64,000 nucleotides of DNA from Lumbricus rubellus (Eukaryota; Annelida; Clitellata; Crassiclitellata; Lumbricidae): contig OX243825.1 in the NCBI GenBank assembly GCA_945859605.1, positions 27,488,254 to 27,552,253 of the forward strand, written 5' to 3'. A program made the position numbers and the translations under genes. This document shows, in pieces, positions 47,701 through 58,027 of this stretch (the stretch's first letter is position 1; each line of letters begins with the position of its first letter). Under the pieces are notes generated by a model that did not search any database, was not told where the DNA came from, and worked only from the letters and a program-made list of their open reading frames with translations.

Positions 47701-50700
47701 TCGAATCTTGATTTCGATAAAAATCAATTTTGATATGCCTATATTAGGCCAGAAATCTAACTATAGAAAGCACACTCATTAAAACGCACCAAATGTTATT
47801 TTCAAGTTAAATCGTAAAAAAACTTATAACACTAGGCCTATCTTTTAGAAGTCCATTTGATGTTGGGTAGCCTAAATCAGATACATAGGCCTAGCTGTCT
47901 CTTACCGAACCGGTATAAAGGTTTCAGATTACCCCCTCCTAAACATTACCCCCCCCCTGAAAACTGTAAATTGGACCAATCATCGCATTTATTGCACTAA
48001 AATAATCGAAAAAATCATCCCGCTTCTTGTTTTGGTCTGAAGATTTTCATCTGTCATTCCACTTCGTGGCTTGTTAATAGTTATCAATATTTTAATCTGT
48101 AACTAAAATACTAATCGCCGCTGAAGTTACAATGGAGAAAATATCTTCGAGGCTATTATTTTTTTCGGATCAAAATATTGATAACAAAACACGAAGTGGG
48201 ATGACGGATGATATTCTGCAGACCAAAACAAGAAGCTGGAGGATTTTTCTGATTTTATTAGTGCAATAAATGCGATGATTGATGCAAATCTAGTTTTCGG
48301 GGGGTAATCTGAGACCGGTTTCAAGTTACCGGGGGGTAATGTTTAGGAAGGAGTAATTTGAGACCTTTACACACCGGTGTAAAGGTTTCAAATTACCCCC
48401 TCCTAAACATTACCCCCCTGAAAACTGTAGATGGTAGACAATCTGAGTAACTTTCTATTTCTATATAGTGCATTAAATTTGCAGTTTTGACAGCCTTATT
48501 TGTTTTGGGAAAAATGTTGATTGATTGACAATGATTTATTGGCAAAGGGAGTGCAATTCTATAGAGAATCTGTCTGAAATTTGAGTCACTGATAGGTGAC
48601 TGTACACGATTTGAGCAAAGCAGATTCCTTCTTTTCCGAATGTTAATCATTTTGTTCAATGCTTAGGAATGTCCCACTGGAATCGTAAACGAAGACACGT
48701 TCAAAGAAATCTACGCTCAATTCTTTCCGCAAGGAGGTAGGAGGAACAGTTGATAATAACAGTTACTCGTATCACATAATTATGTGTTTAAACAGATGCA
48801 AATAATCGCAAGTGATAAGCAACTAATCTTTCTCGCTTTCACCTTTCTAAAGCAATATATAAGGCCGCTATGGTGTCCACCGACACAATATTTATTTCTA
48901 ACTCTTTACAAAAATCTATAGTTTAGGGCTTTAGGCAATAGGTTGTGAAATAGCCTATAGCAATATGCTAGACTATGCGTCATTCGGATATTCTTCTGAC
49001 ATAAACTACAGTGCATCAGAAACGTCAGCTACGCTGCAATTTTCCAGCTGGTTTAGGCTATAATTGTTCACGACACCATCATCTCTAATCGCCCAATGTT
49101 CCAGCGATCAGTGGCGGTGAAGGATCTCATATGTAAAACATTCACTGCAATTTGTAGCCTGCATGAGTTCGTTCGTGTGGTCACTTTTGAAAATGTGTAG
49201 TCTTACATTATTTTACAGTCTGGCATTTATGATTTAGTTGATTGAGAAAGCACTGTTGAAAATCACTGGTAGGCTACTTTTATGATCGGAACTGAATTAT
49301 GGTGAATATAATTTTACTTAAACTCAGCTTTGTCTTTGTTTGTTAGTTAAGTTTTAGTTAAGAATTTAATCTGCATCTTTACGTAACTTCTACTATACAG
49401 GGTGGCTAAAAAAAAATGTCCCACCAGGAAAAATGCAATTTCTCCGCAGCCAATCGAGATTATTCTATGAAAATAGCAAGATTTATAGAGGAAAGAATTT
49501 GCAACAACCTCTGAAAATCTCAATAATGAATCTGTATTACTTCAGAAGTTACAGCTGTGCAAAAATAGTTTTTAATTTTTTCGAATTTCCTCAGAATCAC
49601 GTTCCAATACATGCGATTTCTTTAAGATTTTTTGGCAAATTACAGCAAACAAAGTGATGATGATGTCATATGACCTCACTACGAGCTATAAAGAAGATGT
49701 TTATGAAGCAAGATATTAGTATTTGGTGATATTTTATATATTAAGGTCACAATTTGTGAATCCCATACTGAACGTCATGGACAAAGTTTCTGCGGAAGAT
49801 AAAACGGGAATTCAAACGTTGCGTGAGCAGAGACTAGAACATCGTGCGATCATGGCAAAATCCCCAATGAAAAGTGGAGCCTGAGCACAATGAAGGCTAT
49901 CTGCAAACGTATTTATGTAGCGAAGGCCATGTGTTGGTAGAGAGGCAGGAAGTGGTCGTTTGGTATGATGGAAAAAGCGCGATATTCACGAAGTTCGCTT
50001 GGTAGTCGAAGGCATCAAGTTTGCAAAGCACATCATGGTTTCAGCAGCAGCTATGCTGGCGTGTGTTACGGCTGCAAGGAAAGACTGCACTTTATCCCAT
50101 TCAGCAGGCTAAATGTCAAACTTACCGTTGAACTCTGTTACCCAGACTCATTGAACACTGGTTACATCTGGTTTTATTTTCCTGCGGGATGGTGCGCCTG
50201 CTTGCTCGCACGGCGAGGTTGCTTATGATGCGCTACCATACTGCCATCAACTGCAGTAAATTTATTGGCAAAGGTGACTAACAACCTCGCCAGACCTTAG
50301 TCCTCTTGCTTTTCACGTCTGGGGAGCTTTGCTGGAACGATGCAAGACATATCATCCCAAGTTGGAGAACATTGGCTATAGCTGAAGGATGTCTTGCTGC
50401 TAATGTGGGATCAGTCGCCGCAGGACTCGATACACAAGCCCATACTGAACTTCACAAAGAGTATTCGAGGTCGTAATAAAGCAGGAATTGTACCCTCCCA
50501 TCATACTCTAAGATAAACTGTAAAACAAAATTCTGAGGTCGTAATGAAAGTGATATTATTTGGCATGGAAATCTACAAATGAGGTTTATTTTTCCGCGGA
50601 TATTTGAAAAAACGGAATTGAAAGTTTAAACAGCTGTAACTTTTGCAAACATGAAAAGTCTCAAATGAAACTTTCAGGGATTGTTGGAAATTCATTCCCC

Positions 50701-53700
50701 TACAAATTGGAAAATTTTCGCAGAAAAATTTCAATTGGTTGCGAAGTTATCGCATTTTTTCCGGTGGGACATTTTTTTGGAGCCACCCTGTATAACTGTT
50801 ATATAGACATAACAACGTCTATTTCCCTTAAGTACTTAATCTCACCCCACCATCCTGTTCTACTTCTACCTGGTATAGAGGCCCCTACTAAGCGGGACTT
50901 GTCCCTTCTGGTGTGCCTATTGCTCCCTAATCTGTATCCTAACCTCTTTGCCGAATGTGCTAATACTTTAATTATAGCCTAATTGTGTTATAGCATGTTC
51001 AGTAAAATTACGTTTTGTGTGATCAATAAATAATTTTGAATTTGAATTTGAATCAGTCATAATTGTAATCCTTTAACCATGAGGCAAAAGTCCTCGCTGT
51101 GTTATTCAATGCAGTCGATGCATGGAACGTTTATATGTAGGAGCATAATAATTATTTAATTAAGGGGCGCGGTGGTGTAGTGGTGGCGTCGTTGCCTTGG
51201 AGCCGGAAGGTTCGAGGTTCGAATCCACCTCGCCGCGTAAGAATCCTTCACTCACAATTGCTCAGCGCTTCGGCGTGAAACTCCGATGCAGAGTCCGCTC
51301 TGCATCAGGAGCGCCTCTGAGTAGAAAGAGCTTGAAGGGGCGCTATAACATGTGCACATAAAAACATTTCATGATCATGTTTTATCTGAAGTTGAGACGA
51401 AGAGAAAGTCTTTCGTTACTGTGTCTTTAGATTCCAGTGCTTATGCTCACTACGTCTTCAATGCATTCGATCAGGACCACAATGGAACGATCAGCTTTGA
51501 GGTAATCAGCAAATACAAACACACAATAAAGACTTTGGCCTATTATACTTAATCACAGCAACGATATTAATAGCTTTCGTACTGTCAAGGGCATTAGGAG
51601 TGACTGTGGTGGTGGTGGTGGTGGTGGTGGTGAAATTCAATGCTATGACTATTTTCTGAATAGTATTACGACAGGTTATCGAGTAGCCTACATGTTGGTT
51701 GGAGAGTGAAACTCTGCCATCGAATTATAATGCTGCTTCTAGAATAACTGGATGACTTACAGACTAGCAGTTATTGACCTTTTTTCTACCTCGTGTCAAG
51801 ACAGACTGAATGCCTGGCCGACTGACTGCATGGCTCACCGAGTGATATGAATAAATGAATGAATGAGTGACCAATTGACTGGCTTTTACCGGATGATCAA
51901 GCAGATAATACTGACTGATGGATTAGCTGACCTGGTGACTAATTCACAGATTGATTGATTGAATGAATGAATGAATGAATATATTAATGAATGAACGAAC
52001 GAATGAATGAATGCATGTATAGATGAATAACTGTTCAATGAGTATGGGCCTAACTACAGGTTGTCTGCAGTTTAACAGTTGTCGCAAATATTGAAATTGC
52101 TGATAGATCAAGTAGAGTCAATCAATCAGTCAATCAGTTGATTGGTTTTATAGGAATTTGTGACGGGGTTGTCGGTGCTGTCACGTGGTACTCTGCATGA
52201 GAAGCTGATGTGGGCTTTCAGTCTGTATGACATAAACGGAGATGGAATCATAACAAAGGAAGAGATGCTTGACATTGTCTCAGCCATCTACGACCTCATG
52301 GGAAAGTTTGCAGAGCCGTGCATCAATGATAATACGGCAAGAGAACACGTCGAAAAGGTCTTCCAGGTTAGTAATCACCGACAAAGACGTTCTGCTACCA
52401 GACAGCGTCGAGCCTTCTCGGTTGTTGGCCCGTCCACATGGAATGGGCTCCCGCTTGCACTACACTTACTACCTCGGAATAATTTGCCTGCATTCTACCA
52501 GTTGCTAAAGACCTATCTTTTAGCCGTGGCTGGTTTTGGAGCGCCTCTGAGTAGGCTTCTTGAAGAGGCACCATATAAGTTTTCTGAATGAATAAATGAA
52601 ATAATAATAATTATATGACGCCACGGCAGGAGCATACTCATAGCTCACATAACTGTTCTGGAAACAGAAATGCCATAAATGAAACTAATTCACTGATATA
52701 CAATGTAATCATAATGTGCACATGCCAAATTCCACCGTAAGGTAGCCTGCACTGTCCTATAATTTTATCCAACCTCTTTGCCTTTAGGCTACCTTGGTTG
52801 AGCTTGTCTTACACATCTTGCAGGGTCACAGATTAATCCTTACAACGATCAAAGCTGCCTTCCTTCATACACTAGTAGCCTATCTCGTTGCATTTCTCGT
52901 GCAGCCTGCGTTCTCTGAGCACTGGGATTTGGCCTTGCAACGATTCATCACTGTCATGTGCGTTCGTGCATTTCGTGTTCCTCCTCTGAAGAATGGAACC
53001 AGCTTCTCGTGTTCCTTCAACGTTCGCATTCTTTCTATTCCTGCGCTGGCTCCCACATCAAAGCATGTTTTCATCGCCGTTAGTGGAAACAAAATAGGCC
53101 TAACTACCAGCCGAAAGAAATTAATTTTTATAACCAGATACTTTTCTGTGATCGTTTTATTTACAGCGATATAGGCCTAAGCTTAATGTTGTTAGGTTGC
53201 ATTGGCATTCGAAAGACGCGTGCTAGCGACAGACTATAAAATATCGTCTGTTTAGGATCAGTCCTTCTAAGATAAACTCGTTTTTTCCTTCCTAAACAGA
53301 CGATAGTCCCTTGGGAAAAAGCTCTGTATTACATCCGATCGTCTACAGGATTAACTGAAGTGGGCAAAATATCGATAAAGACTTTATGAAATTAATGCAG
53401 TCGGTCAAAGACGTACATTGTAAGCAGTGACGCTAAATTAAATCCCATTGCAGTCACACATCTTTGGTAGATCAATCGCAATTGATTGGCCGTGTTCTTA
53501 TTCAAGACAGTCGAGCATTTGAACATAAGTGTATAGTAAGCTTAATCATGGGCGGAGTTTATCAGGGGCTAGGGGGAGCTAAGCCTCCCAAGAAGGCCCA
53601 GATTCAGCTTTTTTACCATGAAAATTATATCTTTTTCCGGGCTTAGCCCCCCCCCCCTAAGAAGGCATTAGCCCCTTCAAGAACGGAAACCAAACTCCGC

Positions 53701-54868
53701 TCATGAGCTTAATGCCTGCTGTGTGATTTTATTGCCGCAGTAGGCCTAGACATTTTGCCCAAATTAGCGTCGTAAATTATTTGTCATTGCATGAGTTTCT
53801 TCTTTGATTGAATAGAGGAATAAGTCGGATTGGCGAAAAGAATTCATACTAAAATAATAGAAATTGGATCGATAAAAATTTTATTTTTCTTAAGCAGATT
53901 TTGATTTTTGAAAACAATCTCGCTGAAATGGAAGCTGGACTGATGAACAATAATTTGTAGCCTAATTAAATAGAAGTTGTAGGCTTATAGGCATGGGTGG
54001 AAAATAATTGCTACCTAAATAGAAGCGGGATTGACGGAAGCATATTCTTGCCTAAATAGAAACTGGTTGGTTAGAAGGATTCATGCCAAAGAAGAAACTG
54101 GATTGATTGAAAATAATAGCCTAATAATGCTGCAGCTAGCGAATAATTTACGACGTTAAAATAAACGTTTACCATTTTGGTGCGTTATTGTTATAATTAT
54201 AGAATGGTATAATAATAATAATCGTTGATTAAATTGTAGAACATGGACACAGATCACGATGGTCTCATAACCATCGATGAATTCATGGAACGATGCAGAA
54301 CGGTAAATATTATTATTATCTCAATTATTGAAATAGGCTATTTGTATTATCTGCCTCAGTAATCACCTGTATCTCTTGTTCAATCAATCACAACGTATTA
54401 GTTTCTGCATAAATGTCTCATTCACATTTGATCTGCGCAAAACCTTAGGCATAGAATGTGGTCATAACACGAGGCGAAGGAACGTCTTTCTGTGTTTAAA
54501 AAAATGTATTAACGAAAATGTCCGAGTTGCTTCACAATTATAATAAAATTATGTCGCTGTATGTCTGTTTTCTCATCTAGTCTCAATTTGTAGAGTTATT
54601 CTATGCTCCGACTGTGGTGCATATCACGCGAAAATGATCTAGAGGTAATTAGACAGGATATAGATAGGGATAAGTAGAAAAATGGAATACCGGTAACTGG
54701 AATATAGTTATATTGAATAATTTCGTCGAAATTTTTTCACGAAATTCCCATATGAGACTTAGCACTTGCGTTATGCTTTTGTCAGTAGACCCAATGCTTT
54801 GTCCTTCAATTTCCATGCAGGATGAAACCATTTCCAAGTCCATGGCCATGTTTGACACGGTTCTCTGA
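44692..54868 (+). CDS. Kv-channel-interacting protein (KChIP)-type neuronal calcium sensor, 7 coding exons
   Basis: Exons 44692-44734, 47551-47675, 48667-48736, 51431-51501, 52154-52366, 54240-54302 and 54821-54868 join in phase into 210 codons plus stop, and every intron is GT-AG. The N-terminus MGATFS has Gly2 and Ser6, a classic myristoylation start. EF1 is degenerate (ECPTG, residues 57-61). EF2 ([12 protein letters not shown], 93-104), EF3 ([12 protein letters not shown], 129-140) and EF4 ([12 protein letters not shown], 177-188) have calcium-binding side chains at the expected positions. Exon lengths 125, 70, 71, 63 match the vertebrate KChIP pattern, and the 213-nt exon equals the vertebrate 108 plus 105 exons fused. 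The family binds the N-terminus of Kv4 channels and controls their trafficking and inactivation under calcium. Frequenin or recoverin relatives are less likely because of the exon pattern and sequence ([17 protein letters not shown]). Confidence 0.9.
44735..47550 (+). other. KChIP intron 1
   Basis: No further exon was recognised. It contains many TAGGCCTA palindromes, poly-AAT stretches and an inverted-repeat remnant at 46986-47287. Confidence 0.6.
46986..47287. mobile_element. Inverted-repeat remnant, possibly mariner-like
   Basis: GAATATTTAAACTTCATATA (46986-47005) is exactly reversed at 47267-47286. Upstream, TACACCGTGACTCAAAAAAA at about 46831-46850 resembles a mariner-type end next to a TA. 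No matching outer right end was found, so the element is truncated or misjudged. Confidence 0.4.
47551..47675 (+). CDS. KChIP exon 2
   Basis: 125 nt from acceptor TTGCTTTAG to donor GTTGGG. It encodes [20 protein letters not shown]... through [13 protein letters not shown], the conserved helix region before EF1. The length is identical to the vertebrate exon. Confidence 0.92.
47909..48378. mobile_element. Palindromic element, second copy, plus a solo arm
   Basis: It is related to 13588-14040: ACCGGTATAAAGGTTTCA on the left, and on the right the complement of ACCGGTGTGTAAAGG. The inner arms carry CATCCCGCTTC and GCATTTATTGCACTAAAA in opposite orientations. An extra arm (TGTAAAGGTTTCAAATTACC onward) directly follows at 48378-48434 with no partner. 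It sits in the KChIP intron between exons 2 and 3. Confidence 0.8.
48667..48736 (+). CDS. KChIP exon 3 (degenerate EF1)
   Basis: 70 nt after acceptor CAATGCTTAG, ending before GTAGGA. It encodes [20 protein letters not shown]. The CP in the first EF loop disables calcium binding, as in all family members. The phase leaves one base that begins the Asp codon of exon 4. Confidence 0.93.
49398..50790 (+). mobile_element. Mariner element with decayed transposase, TIR CAGGGTGGCT
   Basis: The ends CAGGGTGGCTAAAAAAAAA and its complement (with TTTTTTTGGAGCCACCCTG at the right) are flanked by TA at 49396-49397 and 50791-50792. GGTGGGACA lies just inside both ends. The 1393-bp length suits a full mariner. 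It lies in the KChIP intron between exons 3 and 4, in sense orientation. Confidence 0.87.
49777..50516 (+). pseudogene. Mariner transposase pseudogene
   Basis: [18 protein letters not shown] begins the frame, followed by a helix-turn-helix stretch ([12 protein letters not shown]) reached after a frameshift near 49870. Towards the end [18 protein letters not shown] gives the last catalytic Asp region of a DDD transposase, then [10 protein letters not shown] and FTKSIRGR. Several frameshifts and stops separate these pieces, so it is inactive. Confidence 0.75.
51170..51362 (+). mobile_element. tRNA-derived SINE in a KChIP intron
   Basis: The sequence is very similar to the SINE at 30402: GGGGCGCGGTGGTGTAGTGG head, GGTTCGAATCC B box, GCTCAGCGCTTCGGCGTGAA body, and GAGCGCCTCTGAGTAG tail. 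It ends only about 70 bp before KChIP exon 4. Confidence 0.88.
51431..51501 (+). CDS. KChIP exon 4 (EF2)
   Basis: 71 nt between GTGTCTTTAG and GTAATC. It encodes [19 protein letters not shown] then TISFE, ending in phase 0 inside the EF2 loop. Confidence 0.93.
51605..52100 (+). other. KChIP intron 4 with simple repeats
   Basis: It contains a (GGT)n run near 51607-51632 and GAATGAATGA runs near 51850-51870 and 51955-52015, and no exon. Confidence 0.6.
52154..52366 (+). CDS. KChIP exon 5 (EF3, fused exon)
   Basis: 213 nt after acceptor GGTTTTATAG, ending TTCCAG before GTTAGT. It encodes [20 protein letters not shown] through EF3 and on to [10 protein letters not shown]. Its length is exactly the sum of two vertebrate KChIP exons (108 and 105), so one intron is absent here. 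The reading frame stays open past the donor into a LINE tail (52373-52591). Confidence 0.93.
52373..52605 (+). mobile_element. LINE 3' end immediately after KChIP exon 5
   Basis: It encodes [20 protein letters not shown] then [13 protein letters not shown], typical of a LINE reverse-transcriptase C-terminus. It is followed by GAGCGCCTCTGAGTAG, TTGAAGAGGCACCATATAAG and GAATGAATAAATGAA. The start is only about 7 bp inside the intron. The 3' tail is the same as the SINE tails at 30530 and 51310, implying that the SINE borrows this LINE's machinery. Confidence 0.78.
53238..53306. repeat. Short hairpin ATCGTCTGTTTAGGA
   Basis: ATCGTCTGTTTAGGA near 53243 is inverted as TCCTAAACAGACGAT near 53291, with a 33-bp spacer. 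It could be a tiny MITE or a transcribed hairpin in the KChIP intron. No target duplication was read. Confidence 0.6.
53547..53705. mobile_element. hAT-like MITE, TIR CATGGGCGGAGTTT
   Basis: The left end CATGGGCGGAGTTT and right end AAACTCCGCTCATG are flanked by exact AGCTTAAT at 53539-53546 and 53706-53713. The interior has mirrored GGGCTTAGCCCCCC-type tracts. Confidence 0.85.
53810..54120 (+). repeat. Array of the GAAGCTGGATTGATGAAA module in KChIP intron 5
   Basis: Direct, diverged copies (AGAAATTGGATCGATAAAAA, GGAAGCTGGACTGATGAAC, GAAGCGGGATTGACGGAAG, GAAACTGGATTGATTGAAAA) occur every 35-50 bp. They end about 120 bp before exon 6. Confidence 0.65.
54240..54302 (+). CDS. KChIP exon 6 (EF4)
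   Basis: 63 nt after acceptor AAATTGTAG, ending before GTAAAT. It encodes [20 protein letters not shown] then T. The EF4 loop is intact. Confidence 0.93.
54821..54868 (+). CDS. KChIP exon 7 (C-terminus)
   Basis: 48 nt after acceptor TTTCCATGCAG. It encodes [15 protein letters not shown] and the stop TGA. The hydrophobic end matches the family's C-terminal helix (vertebrate forms end similarly in a short Leu/Phe/Met helix). Confidence 0.92.
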   Translation, partial: DETISKSMAMFDTVL

Positions 54869-54977
54869 ATCTACCATCCAAAAACCAATTTTAGACCAAG
54901 GTAAGATACTGCTTGGATTGCTTATTCAATTCACTTTGATAACTTTTTAACACCATTTGTTGTTTGTCCTATGAGAC

Positions 54978-54983
54978 AATAAA
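54978..54983 (+). terminator. Candidate KChIP polyadenylation signal
   Basis: AATAAA lies 110 nt after the KChIP stop. No stronger signal was seen nearer. Confidence 0.5.
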
Positions 54984-56517
54984 AAATCGTACAGTAAAGG
55001 ATGAGTTACGAAGCACCGTCGAGAGGATGTTATAGAATTTGCTACAGAAATCTTAGTTAAATTTTTATACGTATAGGCTATTCCATGCCACACCTCATAT
55101 CAATGTACGTTAATGTGTAGGCTATTATTATAGGTTATCATATTTTAGATGCGGGTTCATTTTGTTTGCAACAGCGTCTTAGGCCTATAGAATTTTGCAC
55201 GGCTACTGTACTGTAACAGTGTACATGGCTTTCTGAATCGGAACGAGTGGATATAATCTGAAAAGGTTGATGAGCTGTAGGCGTATGTAGAAGAAGGGTA
55301 GGCTACGTAGGCCTATTATAGATTAAATAAAAATATTATTATGGTCTACGCTTCCAGAAGCTTAACCCGGCACCTGTTCACAGAAAAACGCATTGTGATC
55401 GCATCTTATAACTTGGAAGCGATGATTCATCTGTTCCCCAAAGGCGGTTCATCGACGAGATGGATAACACGTTTGGATAACACGATATGATGTTTTATTG
55501 AAATACATTACTCTTTGTTATGTTACATGTATATTCAACTATCTTTATTTTATGAACTTACAGTTGTTTGAACCGTTCGTTTCCACCTCTTCTGCCGTCT
55601 CAACTTTTGACATTGGCACAAAGGAAGGAAGAAAGAAAGAAAGAAAGGAAGGAAGAAAGAAAGAAAGAAAGAAAGGAAGGAAGGAAGGAAGAAAGAAAGA
55701 AAGAAAGGAAGGCGACTTGTTCTGCGACAGACTTCACGTCCAAGATAAACGAAATGGATGACACCTTATAGTCACGAAAGTCCAAAGTGGACGATGAAAC
55801 CATGGGATTCATCTACATGTATTTGCTGTCAGCACTGTTTTAAACGGCATAGGCCTATTATATTTACACTACATTAGAAGATGCCAGCCTGTGTAGTGTG
55901 TGTTTGTGCTGTTGTCGGTGTTGACTGTTGATATACTTAGGCAACATCTAAGTCATAGGCTTGTCTCTTATATTGGATTTTATTCTCTTGTATTGTGTTG
56001 TATCTCAAACAGTCAACCTTTTATCGTGGCTGCCATTTTCAAAGAGCATCCAGCCAAGAACTGAAATGCTATGCAGCTCTCTTTCAGCTTCCCACAAAAT
56101 ACGCGCATTGCCACCATCGGTTCGAGGCAGGTCACCATAAAAAGCTTACATTTGATATTAATTGAGCTTTAGTTAACTAAACATCTCTTCCCGTTGCATG
56201 ATGCTTCTTTGCCGCAAACCTAGCACGACCTGAACTAGGCTAGCCGGCAACTTGCAGGCAAAGGATATTCTCTGCTGCAACTTTCATATCTTACAGATAA
56301 ATAATTCCAGTCCAAATATTTTGCTGCAAGAACATTGCTAATAGATGCTTGTGATAAATTTATAGGCTGCTAATAGGTTTATTGAAGATTAATTTTGCGA
56401 CGAGCGTCTGTCTGAATAGGAAGGTTTCCATAGGAAATAGGAAAAGTGGCGCATGAGTAGGACCTTATTATAGGAAATGAGCATAAACAGAAATGCTGGA
56501 TTCTTGGAATTCTTATA
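54984..56517. other. Stretch between the convergent genes
   Basis: No exon was recognised. It contains the GAAA/GGAA microsatellite at 55618-55710. Confidence 0.55.
55618..55710. repeat. (GAAA)n/(GGAA)n microsatellite
   Basis: Purine-only GAAA and GGAA blocks. The Lys/Glu/Arg-rich and Phe/Leu/Ser-rich frames over it are artefacts. Confidence 0.93.
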
Positions 56518-56525
56518 TTTGTCCT

Positions 56526-56757
56526 CATAGGCGTACGGGAGATTTCAGCAGTGGGGGGTCAAAGATTTAACTTCTGCCCGAAAAATAAATCTCGTGGTGG
56601 AAAATATTATTTTTCTCACACAAAAAAGTTGAAATATGTCGTGAAAATTACTATTTTTTGTATTTTCCCGGGTCTACTTGCCCGAAAACGCAGACTTGCC
56701 CGAAATTTGGGGGAGGGGGAATTTTCCCCCTCTGGACCCCCGCCTCGCACGCCTATG
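56526..56757. mobile_element. hAT-like MITE, TIR CATAGGCGT
   Basis: The left end CATAGGCGTACGGGAG and right end CCTCGCACGCCTATG are flanked by exact TTTGTCCT at 56518-56525 and 56758-56765. It is 232 bp long and non-coding. Confidence 0.87.
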
Positions 56758-56765
56758 TTTGTCCT

Positions 56766-58027
56766 CAACAGTTTGACGCTATAACGAGTAGCTGCATATT
56801 TTTTGGCAACTCTCGTCATAGCGGTGTTAACTAGCTTACACCACTGGAGATAATAATAATTATAGGCCTATTCCTACGCTCAAAGTGTTTTCACGAAACG
56901 TCGACCGTGCGCAATGATTGTATATAGGCCCCTACCTAGCCGAGTCCTAGCGCAGTAACTTTACTTAGGCCTACTCCGCGTTAGCGATTGAATTTGAACA
57001 GTGAAACGATTGGGGCAGCGAAGTTTATTTAATTAATTATATGGGAAAATTGTACACTTTCTCACTGTGCATAAAACTTTTATGCTAATCTAGGCTAACA
57101 GGAGCGAAAGCATGCTGATATAATTGGCATATTATGTATCCTAATGTTTTTGCTTCGTCAGACATGTTTTCTAGACATGCAAATAATAGCCTACTCACTG
57201 ACTATGTCAATTATGGACTGCATTACAAATTGAATGATAATTTTACATAATTTTATACTAAAAGTGTATTTCCGGCTGAAGCTAGTAGGTATCTTTAGCT
57301 TTGAGTAATGTTGCACGTATTCGGTGTAGTTTTATATTAATTAAACAATACGTTTAGCTTTGAAGTCAATTTATTTGTTGATGGTTTTTGAATCTTTCAC
57401 AACTATTTTGCATAAAGGATTACGATTTAATTTGTTGAATCTCTGGCTGTGTTTTTCTATCTTCCTTGCTCTCTCCGTCTTATATTCTATCGTTCTAGAG
57501 AAGCAAAGTATCTTATCTGATGAAATGTCTATAATTATTGTCTGTGAACAGTTCTTGCAAGTTGGCCACATTAGGCTACGTCCAGTCTTTTTCTTTCTGA
57601 CTAAGTAGCCTATCAATCTGTCCTTGACTTATTTTCTCCATTATCTACAGTGATGGGAAGCCAGCTGATAACCTTTGTAGCCAATCCAAAATCTTATTAA
57701 GTAGTAACGAAAATTAAATTTCGGCAAATTCGAATTTTAATTATAAATTGTTTAATTCGTGAATCCGGTTTATAATTACGCCATGAATTTTGTTGCCTCA
57801 GATCAGAGATGTTACCGATGTAGGCCTGCCCTACCTATCGAAGTCTGCCCATCCGTCTGCTATGAGACCAGAGAAACAGGCGATGTTTGAGCAGCTAAAG
57901 TAGCCTACATGTAGAGTAAGCAGAGACAAAGAAGTTTAAAGATTATATTAACATCGATTCGAATTAGAGCAGAACGGAACTCGGTAAGAATTCCATGTTC
58001 TTTAAAAGAGCAAAGTCCAAGGTCTTT
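56766..58027. other. Stretch before the 3' end of the minus-strand gene
   Basis: AT-rich with TAGGCCTA motifs. It probably contains the 3' UTR of the minus-strand gene near 57900-58027. No exon or repeat was recognised. Confidence 0.5.

Noticed and set aside
52794..53174. 126-codon plus-strand frame between KChIP exons 5 and 6 as an extra exon
   Set aside because: No phase-compatible acceptor and donor pair links it to KChIP, and the opposite strand is equally open.
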